31,530 nt of DNA, taken from positions 1 through 31,530 of the forward strand of contig JBAQGA010000272.1 of assembly GCA_049287565.1 (NCBI GenBank), read 5' to 3'. The position numbers were made by a program, and so were the translations under genes. Origin of the DNA: UBA8522 sp049287565 (GTDB lineage Bacteria; Acidobacteriota; Aminicenantia; Aminicenantales; UBA8522). The notes under the pieces were generated by a model, which was not told the origin of the DNA, searched no databases, and saw only the letters and a list, made by a program, of their open reading frames with translations. This document shows positions 24,619-31,389 of the stretch, piece by piece (position 1 is the stretch's first letter; every line of letters starts with the position of its first letter).

Positions 24619-25022
24619 TCCTCTTCCTCCGTTTCTCCCCCCTTCTTTTCCTTCTCCTCGTCCAGGTCCTCGGGAGAGTCGGCCTCTTTCTCTTCCTCTT
24701 CTTCCTCTTCTTCTCCCTCTTCGGGCCCGACCTCTTCTCCGAATATCTCCGGCCCGATATCTGCGGCTGCTTCCTCCTCCGGCTCGACGCCGATCTCCTC
24801 ACCCAGAAAGACGCGTTCCTCCTGATCCGAGGCGTCCTCTTTCTCGCTCTTCAGGATTTCGAACTCGACGAGCCCCATCTGGACTTCCTTCTGGGCGATG
24901 CGGACGGGGTTTTTGGACCTGGACTTGATACGGGCTTTGGCGCCCTTGAGAAGCTCTTTCGCCCTTTTGGAGGCGATAATAACGAATCGGTACTTGCTGT
25001 CGACATTGCCGAGATCTTTCAA
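24615..25022 (-). CDS. rpoZ: RNA polymerase omega subunit with a long acidic tail
   Basis: A 135-residue protein. Residues 4-58 match the omega core: SKYRFVIIASKRAKELLKG, then K-N-P-V-R-I-A-Q-K-E-V and G-L-V-E-F-E-I. Omega stabilises the beta' subunit of RNA polymerase. The last 78 residues or so are an added tail in which half of the residues are Glu or Asp, including a run of eight Glu. I place the start at the TTG at 25022: AGGAGG lies 11 bases upstream and a -35/-10 pair lies at 25066-25094, so the longer frame from a TTG at 25094 would begin inside the promoter. It is divergent from the MinD-like gene. Confidence 0.82.
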   Translation of the reverse strand: MKDLGNVDSKYRFVIIASKRAKELLKGAKARIKSRSKNPVRIAQKEVQMGLVEFEILKSEKEDASDQEERVFLGEEIGVEPEEEAAADIGPEIFGEEVGPEEGEEEEEEEEKEADSPEDLDEEKEKKGGETEEED

Positions 25023-25065
25023 CGAAGGTCGTGCCTCCTCTTTTGATCCTTGAATGATGAAGGGT

Positions 25066-25094
25066 AGGATAGCAGAAACGGCGGCAGAATTCAA
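25066..25094 (-). promoter_or_regulatory. rpoZ promoter
   Basis: On the minus strand, TTGAAT (25089-25094) and TATCCT (25066-25071) are 17 bases apart. Transcription would start near 25059, leaving a leader of about 37 bases before the TTG at 25022. Confidence 0.5.
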
Positions 25095-25111
25095 TTTTTC
25101 GCCCTAAAATA

Positions 25112-25140
25112 TTCACTTCCCCGGGTCGGTGTGCTAAAAT
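25112..25140 (+). promoter_or_regulatory. Promoter for the MinD-like/J-domain operon
   Basis: TTCACT (25112-25117) and TAAAAT (25135-25140) are 17 bases apart, giving a leader of about 30 bases before the ATG at 25177. It stands back to back with the rpoZ promoter. Confidence 0.5.
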
Positions 25141-25176
25141 AGAAACTCATTTTTTGTATAAAGAACGGCCCATCCA

Positions 25177-26127
25177 ATGTCCGAAGATAAAAAGCGTCCC
25201 CAGGCGATCTTGGCAGTCGGCAGCGGCAAGGGAGGAACGGGAAAAACCTTCCTCTCGGCCAATCTGGCCATTGCCCTCGGCATTGACCGGGGAGATGTCA
25301 TCGCCATCGACGCCGACCTGGGAGGCCCTAACCTGCATACCCTTCTCGGCGTCCGGGAAAACGGACGGGACCTGGGCGATTTCATTAGGAACCGGGTGGA
25401 CCGCCTCGAAGACATCACGATGTCCACCTCCTTCCCGGGGCTGCGACTCATCCGGGGAAGCGAGAACACGCTTTTCCTGGCCAACCTCAATCACTACAAG
25501 AAGCTGAAGCTGATCCGGCAGATCAAGAGCTTGCCGTCGCAAAGAGTGATCATCGACCTGGGAACAGGAAGCGCCTACAACACCCTCGACCTGTTCGTCA
25601 TCGCTAGGCCCGGAATCCTCGTGGTCACGCCCGAGCCGACGTCGATCGAAAATACCTATCTGTTCTTGAGGTCGTGCGCCCTCAGGGTCCTCAAGGCGTA
25701 CGCCCGCTATTTCGGGATCCGGGACTTCGACAAGAAAGTTCAGGAAGAGCTCGAATCCCGTTCCACCACCGTGAGGACATTCCTGGAGAGCCTGGCCGCC
25801 AGCGACGCTTCGGCCGGCCAGGTCCTCACCGCTGCCCTGAAAAGCCTCAGGCTCTTCCTCGTGATCAACAAGGCCCGGGATAAAAAGGATATTCTCCTCG
25901 GCCGTTCGATCGTCGACGTCGTCCGCAAATATTTCCTCCTCGACTTGGAGCTCCTCGGCACGATCCCCTACGACGAGCGGGTCCATTTGAGCCTGAGGAA
26001 GTTCTCGCCGTTCATCTTCGAGTATCCCGAGAGCTCCGTTTCCCAGATAATCCGGTCGATGGCGGAGCGCCTCTCCCAGGACGAGCCGGCCGACCAGCCG
26101 GAAGAGAAGCCTTCGCTCCGGGCGTGA
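25177..26127 (+). CDS. MinD/ParA-family P-loop ATPase
   Basis: A 316-residue ATPase with the deviant Walker A motif GSGKGGTGKT (about residues 15-24), the switch segment IAIDADLGGPNLH at about 45-57 and V-I-I-D-L-G-T-G-S near residue 130. It resembles the FlhG/MinD-like proteins of delta-proteobacteria and related phyla, which position structures or signal in the cell. No flagellar, pilus or division genes are adjacent, so the cargo is unknown. The next gene, a J-domain/HTH protein 3 bases downstream, is likely to be its partner. Confidence 0.85.
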   Translation: MSEDKKRPQAILAVGSGKGGTGKTFLSANLAIALGIDRGDVIAIDADLGGPNLHTLLGVRENGRDLGDFIRNRVDRLEDITMSTSFPGLRLIRGSENTLFLANLNHYKKLKLIRQIKSLPSQRVIIDLGTGSAYNTLDLFVIARPGILVVTPEPTSIENTYLFLRSCALRVLKAYARYFGIRDFDKKVQEELESRSTTVRTFLESLAASDASAGQVLTAALKSLRLFLVINKARDKKDILLGRSIVDVVRKYFLLDLELLGTIPYDERVHLSLRKFSPFIFEYPESSVSQIIRSMAERLSQDEPADQPEEKPSLRA

Positions 26128-26130
26128 ACG

Positions 26131-26802
26131 ATGATTAAAAAGATCGAGGACCTGGACTGCTATGAGATCCTGAACCTGCCGAGCGACGCCTCCCAGAAAG
26201 AGATCGAGAACTCCTACCTTCTCGCGATTGCCACCTACCACCAGGACAGTCTGGCGTCCTATGGAGTGTTCCTGGACGAAGAGCGGGCCATCATCCTGAA
26301 CAAGGTCGAGGCCGCGTTTCAGACCCTCCGCGATCCGGAGAAGAAAAAAGCCTACGACTCGCTCGTCCGCGGCAGGCATCCTGAGTTCCGGCAGAAAGCT
26401 TCCTTCCGCAAGACGATAGAGCGCCTGATGATCGAGGATGCCTCGGAGGAAGGCGGCCTCTGGGACAAGATCAAGTCCGTCGTCGGTCCGGTCCGACGCC
26501 GCCGGGAAAACCGCACTCCCGCTAAGAACGAGGATGGGAGGGATTGGCGAGGTCTGTCCGACGATTTTTACTATTACGGCGAGTACCTCAAAAAGGTCAG
26601 GGAGAGAAGGGGGCTATCCCTGGAGGACATCGCCAAGCAGTGCGGGGTTGATCCGTCCCGGCTGGAATCATTGGAACAGGAAACCCCCGATCTCCATTCC
26701 AACGGAGAAAAGAACCTGGAGGTCCTCAGATGCTATGCCAAGTGCCTGGGACTCAACTCTGACGACGGCCGGGATTCTTCGTTTCCCACCCGCTTCCGCT
26801 GA
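26131..26802 (+). CDS. Degenerate J-domain plus Xre-type HTH protein
   Basis: A 223-residue two-domain protein. Residues 9-78 fold like a DnaJ J-domain (YEILNLPSDASQKEIENSY, then K-K-K-A-Y-D), but the Hsp70-stimulating HPD tripeptide is HQD (His37-Gln38-Asp39). Residues 150-210 form a RodZ/Xre-like helix-turn-helix (YLKKVRERRGLSLEDIAKQ). A basic linker at about 118-140 joins them. The pair suggests an adaptor linking the upstream MinD-like ATPase to DNA or to a protein partner rather than a working co-chaperone. It converges on the GspG-like gene with 6 bases between. Confidence 0.8.
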   Translation: MIKKIEDLDCYEILNLPSDASQKEIENSYLLAIATYHQDSLASYGVFLDEERAIILNKVEAAFQTLRDPEKKKAYDSLVRGRHPEFRQKASFRKTIERLMIEDASEEGGLWDKIKSVVGPVRRRRENRTPAKNEDGRDWRGLSDDFYYYGEYLKKVRERRGLSLEDIAKQCGVDPSRLESLEQETPDLHSNGEKNLEVLRCYAKCLGLNSDDGRDSSFPTRFR

Positions 26803-26808
26803 ACCGGA

Positions 26809-27180
26809 TCAGCGCTCCACGATGATATCGTCGTCCGTATCAAACCTCCGGTCAGGCCCGGCGGAAATCAAACGATAATTCTCATCCGACAGGCGTTCAT
26901 ACTTGAGGAGGGTCCCCCAGCCGTCGGACGGATCTCCGGAGAATAGGCGGGCGGCAAAGAGCTCTTTCAGGTTTTCAGGAACCTGGCCTTGGGTGGCGGT
27001 GAAGAAGGCGAGCGCCTTTTCCATGGTGGCTATGTTGGTCTCGGTGATTCCGGTCCGGAGCCTTGTGTTGGCATCCTGGGTGGCCTCGATATAGCTTTTC
27101 TTCCCAACCTTGGCAAAGAAGAGAAAATAGACAACCGCCATGGCCAGAAGCAAGACGATCAGCGCGCCCCGTATTTTCAT
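26809..27180 (-). CDS. Membrane-anchored GspG/pseudopilin-C-like protein
   Basis: A 123-residue protein with one N-terminal membrane segment (about residues 5-23). Its C-terminal part resembles the soluble domain of type II secretion pseudopilin GspG: V-P-E-N-L-K-E-L, then D-G-W-G-T-L-L-K-Y, and an end rich in acidic residues (SAGPDRRFDTDDDI) like the calcium loop of GspG. The prepilin peptidase site (G followed by F-T-x-x-E) is missing, so it is probably not assembled into a pseudopilus. The function is unknown. A long purine tract lies directly upstream on its coding strand. Confidence 0.6.
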   Translation of the reverse strand: MKIRGALIVLLLAMAVVYFLFFAKVGKKSYIEATQDANTRLRTGITETNIATMEKALAFFTATQGQVPENLKELFAARLFSGDPSDGWGTLLKYERLSDENYRLISAGPDRRFDTDDDIIVER

Positions 27181-27185
27181 CGAGG

Positions 27186-27264
27186 TTTTTTCTTTTCTCT
27201 CCCTCTTTTTTCTCTTTTTCTTCTCGCCTTTTCTTTTTTTTCTCTATCTCTTCTCTCTTTTTCT
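27186..27264 (+). repeat. 79-bp near-pure polypyrimidine tract
   Basis: The plus strand has only two purines in 79 bases (G27226 and A27246), so the minus strand is an almost unbroken A/G run directly upstream of the GspG-like gene. The composition differs sharply from the G+C-rich surroundings. Roles could include an intramolecular triplex, a purine-rich mRNA leader, or an unstable site. The rest of the 27181-27330 gap shows no gene. Confidence 0.85.
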
Positions 27265-27330
27265 ATTGTCATTGATTTGCTTTTTTCTTGGTGATTCCCT
27301 TTTGTCCGCCAATTCCTCCACCTGACCAAA

Positions 27331-27567
27331 TTATCCCTTTTCTAATATCTCCAGATTGACTCTCCTTTTCAGTTTCATTCCAGCAGCACCGAGAATAACC
27401 CGGATAGCCTGAGCGTTTCTTCCCTGTTTTCCAATAACCTTCCCCATATCCTCCAGAGCAACCGTTAGTTCAATGATGGAGCTTTGTTCCCCATCTAATT
27501 GGGTAACCTTCACCTTGTCCGGGTTGTCCACTAATGATTTGACAATCCGCTCAACGAGTTCTTTCAC
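27331..27567 (-). CDS. khpA: KhpA, KH-domain RNA-binding protein
   Basis: A 78-residue KH-domain protein of the KhpA/YlqC family, which binds RNA with KhpB and affects cell size and sRNA-dependent control in other bacteria. The GxxG loop is VIGKQGRNAQAIRVIL. I choose the GTG at 27567 because AAGGAG lies 6 bases upstream and the protein then begins M-K-E-L-V-E-R-I-V-K-S-L-V-D-N-P, the standard family start; the ATG at 27573 touches the ribosome site directly. It is usually beside rpsP, rimM or trmD, and none of these is present here. Confidence 0.92.
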   Translation of the reverse strand: MKELVERIVKSLVDNPDKVKVTQLDGEQSSIIELTVALEDMGKVIGKQGRNAQAIRVILGAAGMKLKRRVNLEILEKG

Positions 27568-27653
27568 TGCCATCTCCTTTAATACTTGATAGGTCAATTT
27601 GGCGGGGCCGAGATCGATACCTCAATCTCCCTGAATTCCCTGTTTTTTAGCGT

Positions 27654-28421
27654 TTACTTCTTCTCTTGGGACGCATTGTAGGTGAACGCTTTGAGCATCT
27701 CGAGGGGCAGGGGGAAGATGATCGTGGAGTTCTTCTCGGCGGCGATCTCCGTCAGCGTCCCCAGAAACCTGAGCTGGAGGGCCTGGGGATTCCTGGAAAT
27801 GATATCGGCGGCCTGGGTGAGCTTGTCCGCGGCCTGGAACTCGCCTTCGGCGTGGATGACCTTGGCCCGGCGTTCGCGCTCGGCCTCGGCCTGCTTGGCG
27901 ATGGCCCGGACCATGTTCTCCGGAAGATCGACATGTTTCATCTCGACGAGCTGAACCTTGATGCCCCACGGGTCGGTGTTCTTGTCGATGATCTCCTGGA
28001 GCTGGGCGTTGAGTTTCTCCCGCTCCGAAAGGAGGTCGTCGAGATTGACCTGCCCGAGGACGCTCCTGAGCGTGGTCTGGGCGAGCTGGGAGGTCGCGTA
28101 GAGGTAATCCTGGACGTCGATGATGCACTTGAGCGGCTCTATGACCCTGAAGTAGAGGACGGCGTTGACCTTCACCGAGACGTTGTCCCTGGTGATAATA
28201 TCCTGCGGGGGGATGTCCATGGCGATCAGCCGGAGGCTGACCTTGACCATGCGATCGATGGGGGAGAACACCAGGATGAGCCCCGGGCCCTTGGGCTTGG
28301 AAAGCACCCGGCCCAGCCGGAAGATCACGCCCCTCTCGTATTCCCTGAGGACTTTGATGGCGCTCAGGATGTAAAGGACCACCAGTCCGATGATGATGAT
28401 GGGCGGCGTCAGTAAGTTCAT
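27654..28421 (-). CDS. Slipin (stomatin/prohibitin-like SPFH membrane protein)
   Basis: A 255-residue SPFH protein. An N-terminal hydrophobic hairpin (about residues 5-22) anchors it, and REYERGVIFRLGR opens the SPFH domain, followed by P-P-Q-D-I-I-T-R-D-N-V-S-V-K-V-N. A long charged coiled coil (A-E-A-E-R-E-R-R-A-K) comes near residues 180-210. Such proteins form membrane microdomain scaffolds, normally with an NfeD-type protease encoded next to them; no NfeD gene is seen here. AAGGAG sits 6 bases before the ATG and a strong promoter lies at 28541-28569. Confidence 0.92.
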   Translation of the reverse strand: MNLLTPPIIIIGLVVLYILSAIKVLREYERGVIFRLGRVLSKPKGPGLILVFSPIDRMVKVSLRLIAMDIPPQDIITRDNVSVKVNAVLYFRVIEPLKCIIDVQDYLYATSQLAQTTLRSVLGQVNLDDLLSEREKLNAQLQEIIDKNTDPWGIKVQLVEMKHVDLPENMVRAIAKQAEAERERRAKVIHAEGEFQAADKLTQAADIISRNPQALQLRFLGTLTEIAAEKNSTIIFPLPLEMLKAFTYNASQEKK

Positions 28422-28540
28422 GTTCGTCTCCTTATTCGGATTTTGACTATGTCCTGTTCGCTCTCGGCGTCGAGGCCGATCAATCCGCTCTTGAGGGCTT
28501 CCTGCTCCGTGTAGGAAAGGCTCTTGCGGACGGTGATTCC

Positions 28541-28569
28541 ATTATAGGGAGTCGCCACGGGCAAGTCAA
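28541..28569 (-). promoter_or_regulatory. Strong sigma70 promoter for the slipin gene
   Basis: On the minus strand, TTGACT (28564-28569) and TATAAT (28541-28546) are exactly 17 bases apart. It lies just past the 3' end of tRNA-Lys and gives a leader of about 110 bases before the ATG at 28421. Confidence 0.7.
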
Positions 28570-28603
28570 CAATGAATCTTTGGATACAAAGGGAAAGAGG
28601 GAC

Positions 28604-28676
28604 TGACCCGTGCAGGACTCGAACCTGCAACCCGCGGATTAAGAGTCCGCTGCTCTACCTATTGAGCTAACGGGCC
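28604..28676 (-). tRNA. tRNA-Lys (anticodon CTT)
   Basis: A 73-base cloverleaf. The acceptor GGCCCGT pairs with ACGGGTC, the D arm is GCTC-AATAGGTA-GAGC, the anticodon stem GCGGA/TCCGC holds loop CTCTTAA with anticodon CTT, and the T arm is GCAGG-TTCGAGT-CCTGC. The discriminator is A and CCA is not encoded. The integrase gene ends 14 bases before its 5' end on the same strand, leaving no room for a separate tRNA promoter there, so it may depend on read-through transcription. Confidence 0.95.
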
Positions 28677-28690
28677 ATTTATCGTCTAAA

Positions 28691-29857
28691 CTATTGAATC
28701 TGCTTAACTTGCGCGACCTCTACAGGCGCCGTCTCAGGTTGGTCGTTTTGGGCATTGACGGGATTTTGACGGGGTGCTAAGGGGAAAATCTCCGCAGCCA
28801 CGGCCTCGACAGCCAGCCGCTTGTCGTCGTCGGTCGGGTGAACGTATCGGTCTATCATGTCATATCTTAGCCAGCCGAGGATTCTCATAGCCGTCACGAC
28901 GTTCGTCTTCCTAACCAGCCTGCTCGCAGCGAAGTGTCTGAGATCATGGAAGCAGACGCCCTTCTCCCGGCTCGTCGGGATGTCTGCCGCCTTACATGCG
29001 GCCTCGAAGGGCTTGCGAACGTCCCGGCGCCGCTTGCCGTTCGGGAGGGCGAAGATATATTGCCCGATTCGGGGCAGGCTGTCAATCGCCACAGCCAGTT
29101 CGGCATCGAGCGGAATGGTGCGCTCGTGTTTGTTCTTGGCGTTCTCGGCCCGGACCCGCAACGTCCCCAGAGTCAGACTGAAGTCTTGCCATTCGCTCTT
29201 CAGTATCTCACCGAGCCGCATGCCCAGCGTCACCGCCAGCCGGAGTACAACGCCGAACCAGTCACCACCAGCATCCACGAGCCTGCGGAGCTGGTCGTCG
29301 GTAATGCCCAGGCCCAGGATGTGCTCCTCCCGCATGTTGTTCTCTTCGAGCCTCTTCACTCTTCGACCCCGCAGCGGATTCGCCGGAAGGATGTCGTCGA
29401 ATTCGGCGGCATAGAGGACGGACTTCAGCAGCGACAGCTCCCGGTTCGCCGTGGCTGGCTTCCTTCCGTCATCCTTTGTCCGTTTGGTCATGTACGTGCG
29501 CACGGCGCCGGGCTTTATCTCGGCGAGCGGTATGTTCTTGAACATCTTGTTGAGGGCGGCAAGTGAAGTCTCGTCCCGGCGGTGGCTCCGCTTCTGGCGC
29601 CATGCCGCAGAGTCGAGGAGGCCCTTGGCGTATTCACCAAAGCTTGTGCCGGGCACGACCCGGGCAGGCTTCAGCAGATCGCCGAGCTTCCCCTCCCTGG
29701 CTGCAATCCGCAGCTTGGCGAGAGATGTCTTCGCTTCCTCTTTGGTATAGCCGGCAAAGCGACGGACCCGGCGCCAATTCAACGTGATCTCCGTTAGGTA
29801 GTGGGCCGGCTTGCCGTTCCTGGCCGGGATGAAGACGAGGTTTTTTTCTTGTTTCAT
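28691..29857 (-). CDS. int: Tyrosine-family site-specific integrase
   Basis: A 388-residue phage-type integrase: an N-terminal arm-binding segment (about residues 1-65), a SAM-like core-binding domain (about 70-170) and a catalytic domain. Catalytic residues seen are Arg214 (TLGMRLGEIL), a lysine near 243 (A-K-N-K-H-E-R-T-I-P-L), His304 and Arg307 (FHDLRHFAASRL), Trp329 in place of the second His (LGWLRYDM), and the nucleophile Tyr338 (DRYVH). His-to-Trp at that position occurs in active relatives. GGGAGGTG lies upstream of the ATG, which overlaps the stop of the ImmA-like gene as ATGA. Its 3' end faces tRNA-Lys, the probable target. Confidence 0.95.
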   Translation of the reverse strand: MKQEKNLVFIPARNGKPAHYLTEITLNWRRVRRFAGYTKEEAKTSLAKLRIAAREGKLGDLLKPARVVPGTSFGEYAKGLLDSAAWRQKRSHRRDETSLAALNKMFKNIPLAEIKPGAVRTYMTKRTKDDGRKPATANRELSLLKSVLYAAEFDDILPANPLRGRRVKRLEENNMREEHILGLGITDDQLRRLVDAGGDWFGVVLRLAVTLGMRLGEILKSEWQDFSLTLGTLRVRAENAKNKHERTIPLDAELAVAIDSLPRIGQYIFALPNGKRRRDVRKPFEAACKAADIPTSREKGVCFHDLRHFAASRLVRKTNVVTAMRILGWLRYDMIDRYVHPTDDDKRLAVEAVAAEIFPLAPRQNPVNAQNDQPETAPVEVAQVKQIQ

Positions 29858-30336
29858 AAGACAACACCTCCCTTGAACCGCTTGTAAGTTTTATAAGCCC
29901 TGCCAAATCCCCACTTTTCAGAGAAGTCGTCCGCACGACGCTCACTTTCATCGTGGGGAATCCCTTTCAACGGATTCTTAGGCCGCGAAATAAAATGCCC
30001 GATCTCGTGTGCTATCGTACATAGCTTGCGCTTCTTACTTTTGATTCCTCGAAAGTTAAAGATAATATACGCCCCATCACGCCCCCCCCTATGAAGAAAT
30101 GGGTGCACAGTTCCGTCAGCGACAGTATGGACAAAAACCACCTTCTCTAAGACCTTTTTTCTGATGCGTTTTGGAAGCTTCTGAAGGACTTTCACAATAA
30201 GGAGGTTGTTCATCTCATCTTCGGTTGTACACTCGCCCATAATACTCATGTCATAACGAATCCCGTCCAGTGAGTTTTCCCGGTTCTCATAATCCCGCTT
30301 AGTACCCCTGGGGTCGAATTCTTTTTCTTCGATCAA
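29854..30336 (-). CDS. ImmA/IrrE-type zinc metallopeptidase
   Basis: A 160-residue zincin-like protein with HEIGH at residues 110-114 and a downstream E-R-R-A-D-D-F segment (132-138) that supplies the third ligand in the ImmA/IrrE family. In mobile elements such proteases cleave an ImmR-type repressor to trigger excision. I start at the TTG at 30336, preceded by GAGAGGTGA; the frame is open to 30465 but that part crosses a G+C-rich inverted repeat and reads as noise. It overlaps the integrase start by ATGA. No ImmR gene is visible; the divergent HTH gene at 31466 is too incomplete to judge. Confidence 0.8.
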   Translation of the reverse strand: MIEEKEFDPRGTKRDYENRENSLDGIRYDMSIMGECTTEDEMNNLLIVKVLQKLPKRIRKKVLEKVVFVHTVADGTVHPFLHRGGRDGAYIIFNFRGIKSKKRKLCTIAHEIGHFISRPKNPLKGIPHDESERRADDFSEKWGFGRAYKTYKRFKGGVVL

Positions 30337-30358
30337 TGCTTCACCTCTCACACAAGAA

Positions 30359-30430
30359 GCGGCGCGGTCCAGCCATGCAATTAAAGGGGAACCGGCTGAA
30401 CGCCGGAAAGGTGGGAGCCGGCCGCGCCGC
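30359..30430. repeat. G+C-rich inverted repeat with an inner hairpin
   Basis: GCGGCGCGG (30359-30367) pairs with CCGCGCCGC (30422-30430), a 9-bp stem closing about 54 bases. Inside, CCGGC-TGAAC-GCCGG forms a 5-bp hairpin. It occupies the 100-base gap between the small gene ending at 30437 and the ImmA-like start. It may be a structured leader RNA or an attenuator. Confidence 0.5.
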
Positions 30431-30436
30431 GTAAGA

Positions 30437-30610
30437 TCATATCTGTCTCTTCCGGCTGCCGTCAACCGAAATCAGCGAAAGCTCCAAAAGCAGTAGCGCC
30501 CGAAGTGTAGGGTCCTCAACAGACTCGATGAAGTCGCCAATGACCCGGACAAAATCATCGGCCATCTCGCACGTCTCGAGCTCGCGTTCAAACTCGTCAA
30601 GTCGGACCAT
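30437..30610 (-). CDS. Small acidic protein of the element, unknown function
   Basis: A 57-residue frame starting MVRLDEFERELETCEMADDF, with GGAGG 4 bases before the ATG. It is helical and acidic in its first half, and the middle holds the leucine-rich run R-A-L-L-L-L-E-L. It begins 9 bases after the gene at 30620 ends, in line with the compact operon. I do not recognise a family. Confidence 0.65.
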   Translation of the reverse strand: MVRLDEFERELETCEMADDFVRVIGDFIESVEDPTLRALLLLELSLISVDGSRKRQI

Positions 30611-30619
30611 CGCGCCTCC

Positions 30620-30916
30620 TCACTCGTAAGCCATGTATCGCTGCGGAAGGCCCCGGACCTGGCCGGCTTCGAGGTAGAGTCGGCGGGCCTGCCGTCTTGA
30701 AAGAACCCAGGGCTCAAGAAGCCGGATGATCTCGCGTCCGTTCGTATAGAGCTGCTCCGAAAGCGAGTCCTTTTCGTAGATGACGCAGCAGAAGGCTTTC
30801 GAGTCCCTGCGTAAGACCTTCTCCGCCCAAGCCCGAGCCTCTTGCACGTCTGCGAAATATTTTCTGCCGACGGCTGCCGGCTGCTCTCCGAAAAACACAA
30901 GCTCGATCGTCTTCAT
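30620..30916 (-). CDS. Small conserved-type element protein, unknown function
   Basis: A 98-residue frame beginning MKTIELVFFGEQPAAVGRKYF. It has an alpha/beta look, with the segment ARAWAEKVLRRDSKAFCCVIY and a basic stretch L-S-R-R-Q-A-R-R-L near residue 72. GGGGG precedes the ATG at 30916, which overlaps the stop of the 28-residue gene as ATGA. The frame is open to a TTG at 30943 without support. The overlapping frame at 30472-30900 is a shadow. I cannot name a function. Confidence 0.65.
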   Translation of the reverse strand: MKTIELVFFGEQPAAVGRKYFADVQEARAWAEKVLRRDSKAFCCVIYEKDSLSEQLYTNGREIIRLLEPWVLSRRQARRLYLEAGQVRGLPQRYMAYE

Positions 30917-30999
30917 TTTTTCCCCCAGTTTCTCATAACGCAATATATCGAAAAGATGATGCCGGCGGCGATTAACACGATCCAGCGAAAGGGCGTCAT
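30913..30999 (-). CDS. 28-residue single-pass membrane peptide
   Basis: An ATG at 30999 opens a 28-codon frame, MTPFRWIVLIAAGIIFSIYC followed by V-M-R-N-W-G-K-K. It is one hydrophobic helix with a basic C-terminal end, so a one-pass inner-membrane peptide is likely. GGAGAG lies upstream, the start is one base after the previous stop, and its own stop overlaps the next start (ATGA). This chain of overlaps is the main evidence that it is translated. Confidence 0.5.
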   Translation of the reverse strand: MTPFRWIVLIAAGIIFSIYCVMRNWGKK

Positions 31000-31000
31000 T

Positions 31001-31171
31001 TCAGCACTCTCCGATGAGCTCATCTTCATCATCGAGTATCTCAAACCACACGGCATCGACGGCCTGGCCGTCTTCGAGCACAAGGACCGGTTGACCAGGG
31101 GATGAGGCCGGATGATCCTCGCGCCACTCGGCCTCGAAAATCTGGTCGGTCAGAATGCTTCTAACTTTCAT
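31001..31171 (-). CDS. Small acidic element protein, unknown function
   Basis: A 56-residue frame starting MKVRSILTDQIFEAEWREDH and ending in an acidic run (L-D-D-E-D-E-L-I-G-E-C). AAGGGGGA precedes the ATG at 31171, which is a better start than the longer frame from 31246 that runs into the HTH gene. It may be a small beta-barrel-like phage protein; no family is recognised. Confidence 0.6.
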   Translation of the reverse strand: MKVRSILTDQIFEAEWREDHPASSPGQPVLVLEDGQAVDAVWFEILDDEDELIGEC

Positions 31172-31181
31172 CGGTCCCCCT

Positions 31182-31358
31182 TTATGCTTTCGGATTTCTG
31201 ATGAATGCCTGAAGGTCTCTCTCCCGGACCCGCCAGAGCCGGCCACCGCTGCCGAGCTTGAAAGCCTTGAGCTCGCCGGTCTTGATCCAGTTAAGGGCGG
31301 TCTTGCGGGTGACCCCTAACTTCTCGCAGACTTCATTTAGCGTGAAGAACCTACTCAT
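31182..31358 (-). CDS. Excisionase-like helix-turn-helix protein
   Basis: A 58-residue winged-helix/MerR-like DNA-binding protein of the HTH_17 excisionase type: FFTLNEVCEKLGVTRKTALN forms the HTH, and K-L-G-S-G-G-R-L-W-R-V wing residues lead to R-D-L-Q-A-F-I. Such proteins steer integrase toward excision or act as small repressors. GGGAGA lies 5 bases before the ATG. It is the first gene of the leftward operon and has its own promoter at 31390-31419. Confidence 0.85.
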   Translation of the reverse strand: MSRFFTLNEVCEKLGVTRKTALNWIKTGELKAFKLGSGGRLWRVRERDLQAFIRNPKA

Positions 31359-31389
31359 CTTTATCTCCCACTATTCCCTACCATTACCC

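Noticed and set aside
25023..25094. Longer N terminus of the omega subunit from a TTG at 25094
   Set aside because: It would begin inside the -35/-10 promoter, lacks a ribosome site and adds residues not found in the family.
28418..28630. 70-codon frame between tRNA-Lys and slipin
   Set aside because: It starts within the tRNA and runs through a strong sigma70 promoter; only the leader of the slipin transcript is needed to explain it.
30359..30430. Cobalamin riboswitch
   Set aside because: The GGGGAACCGG and GGTGGGAGCC stretches recall B12-box elements, but the conserved core is not present and the downstream gene is an element protease.
30472..30900. 142-codon minus-strand frame
   Set aside because: It is Ser/Arg-rich and overlaps the 98-residue gene in another frame; that gene and the 57-residue gene have ribosome sites and fit the operon.
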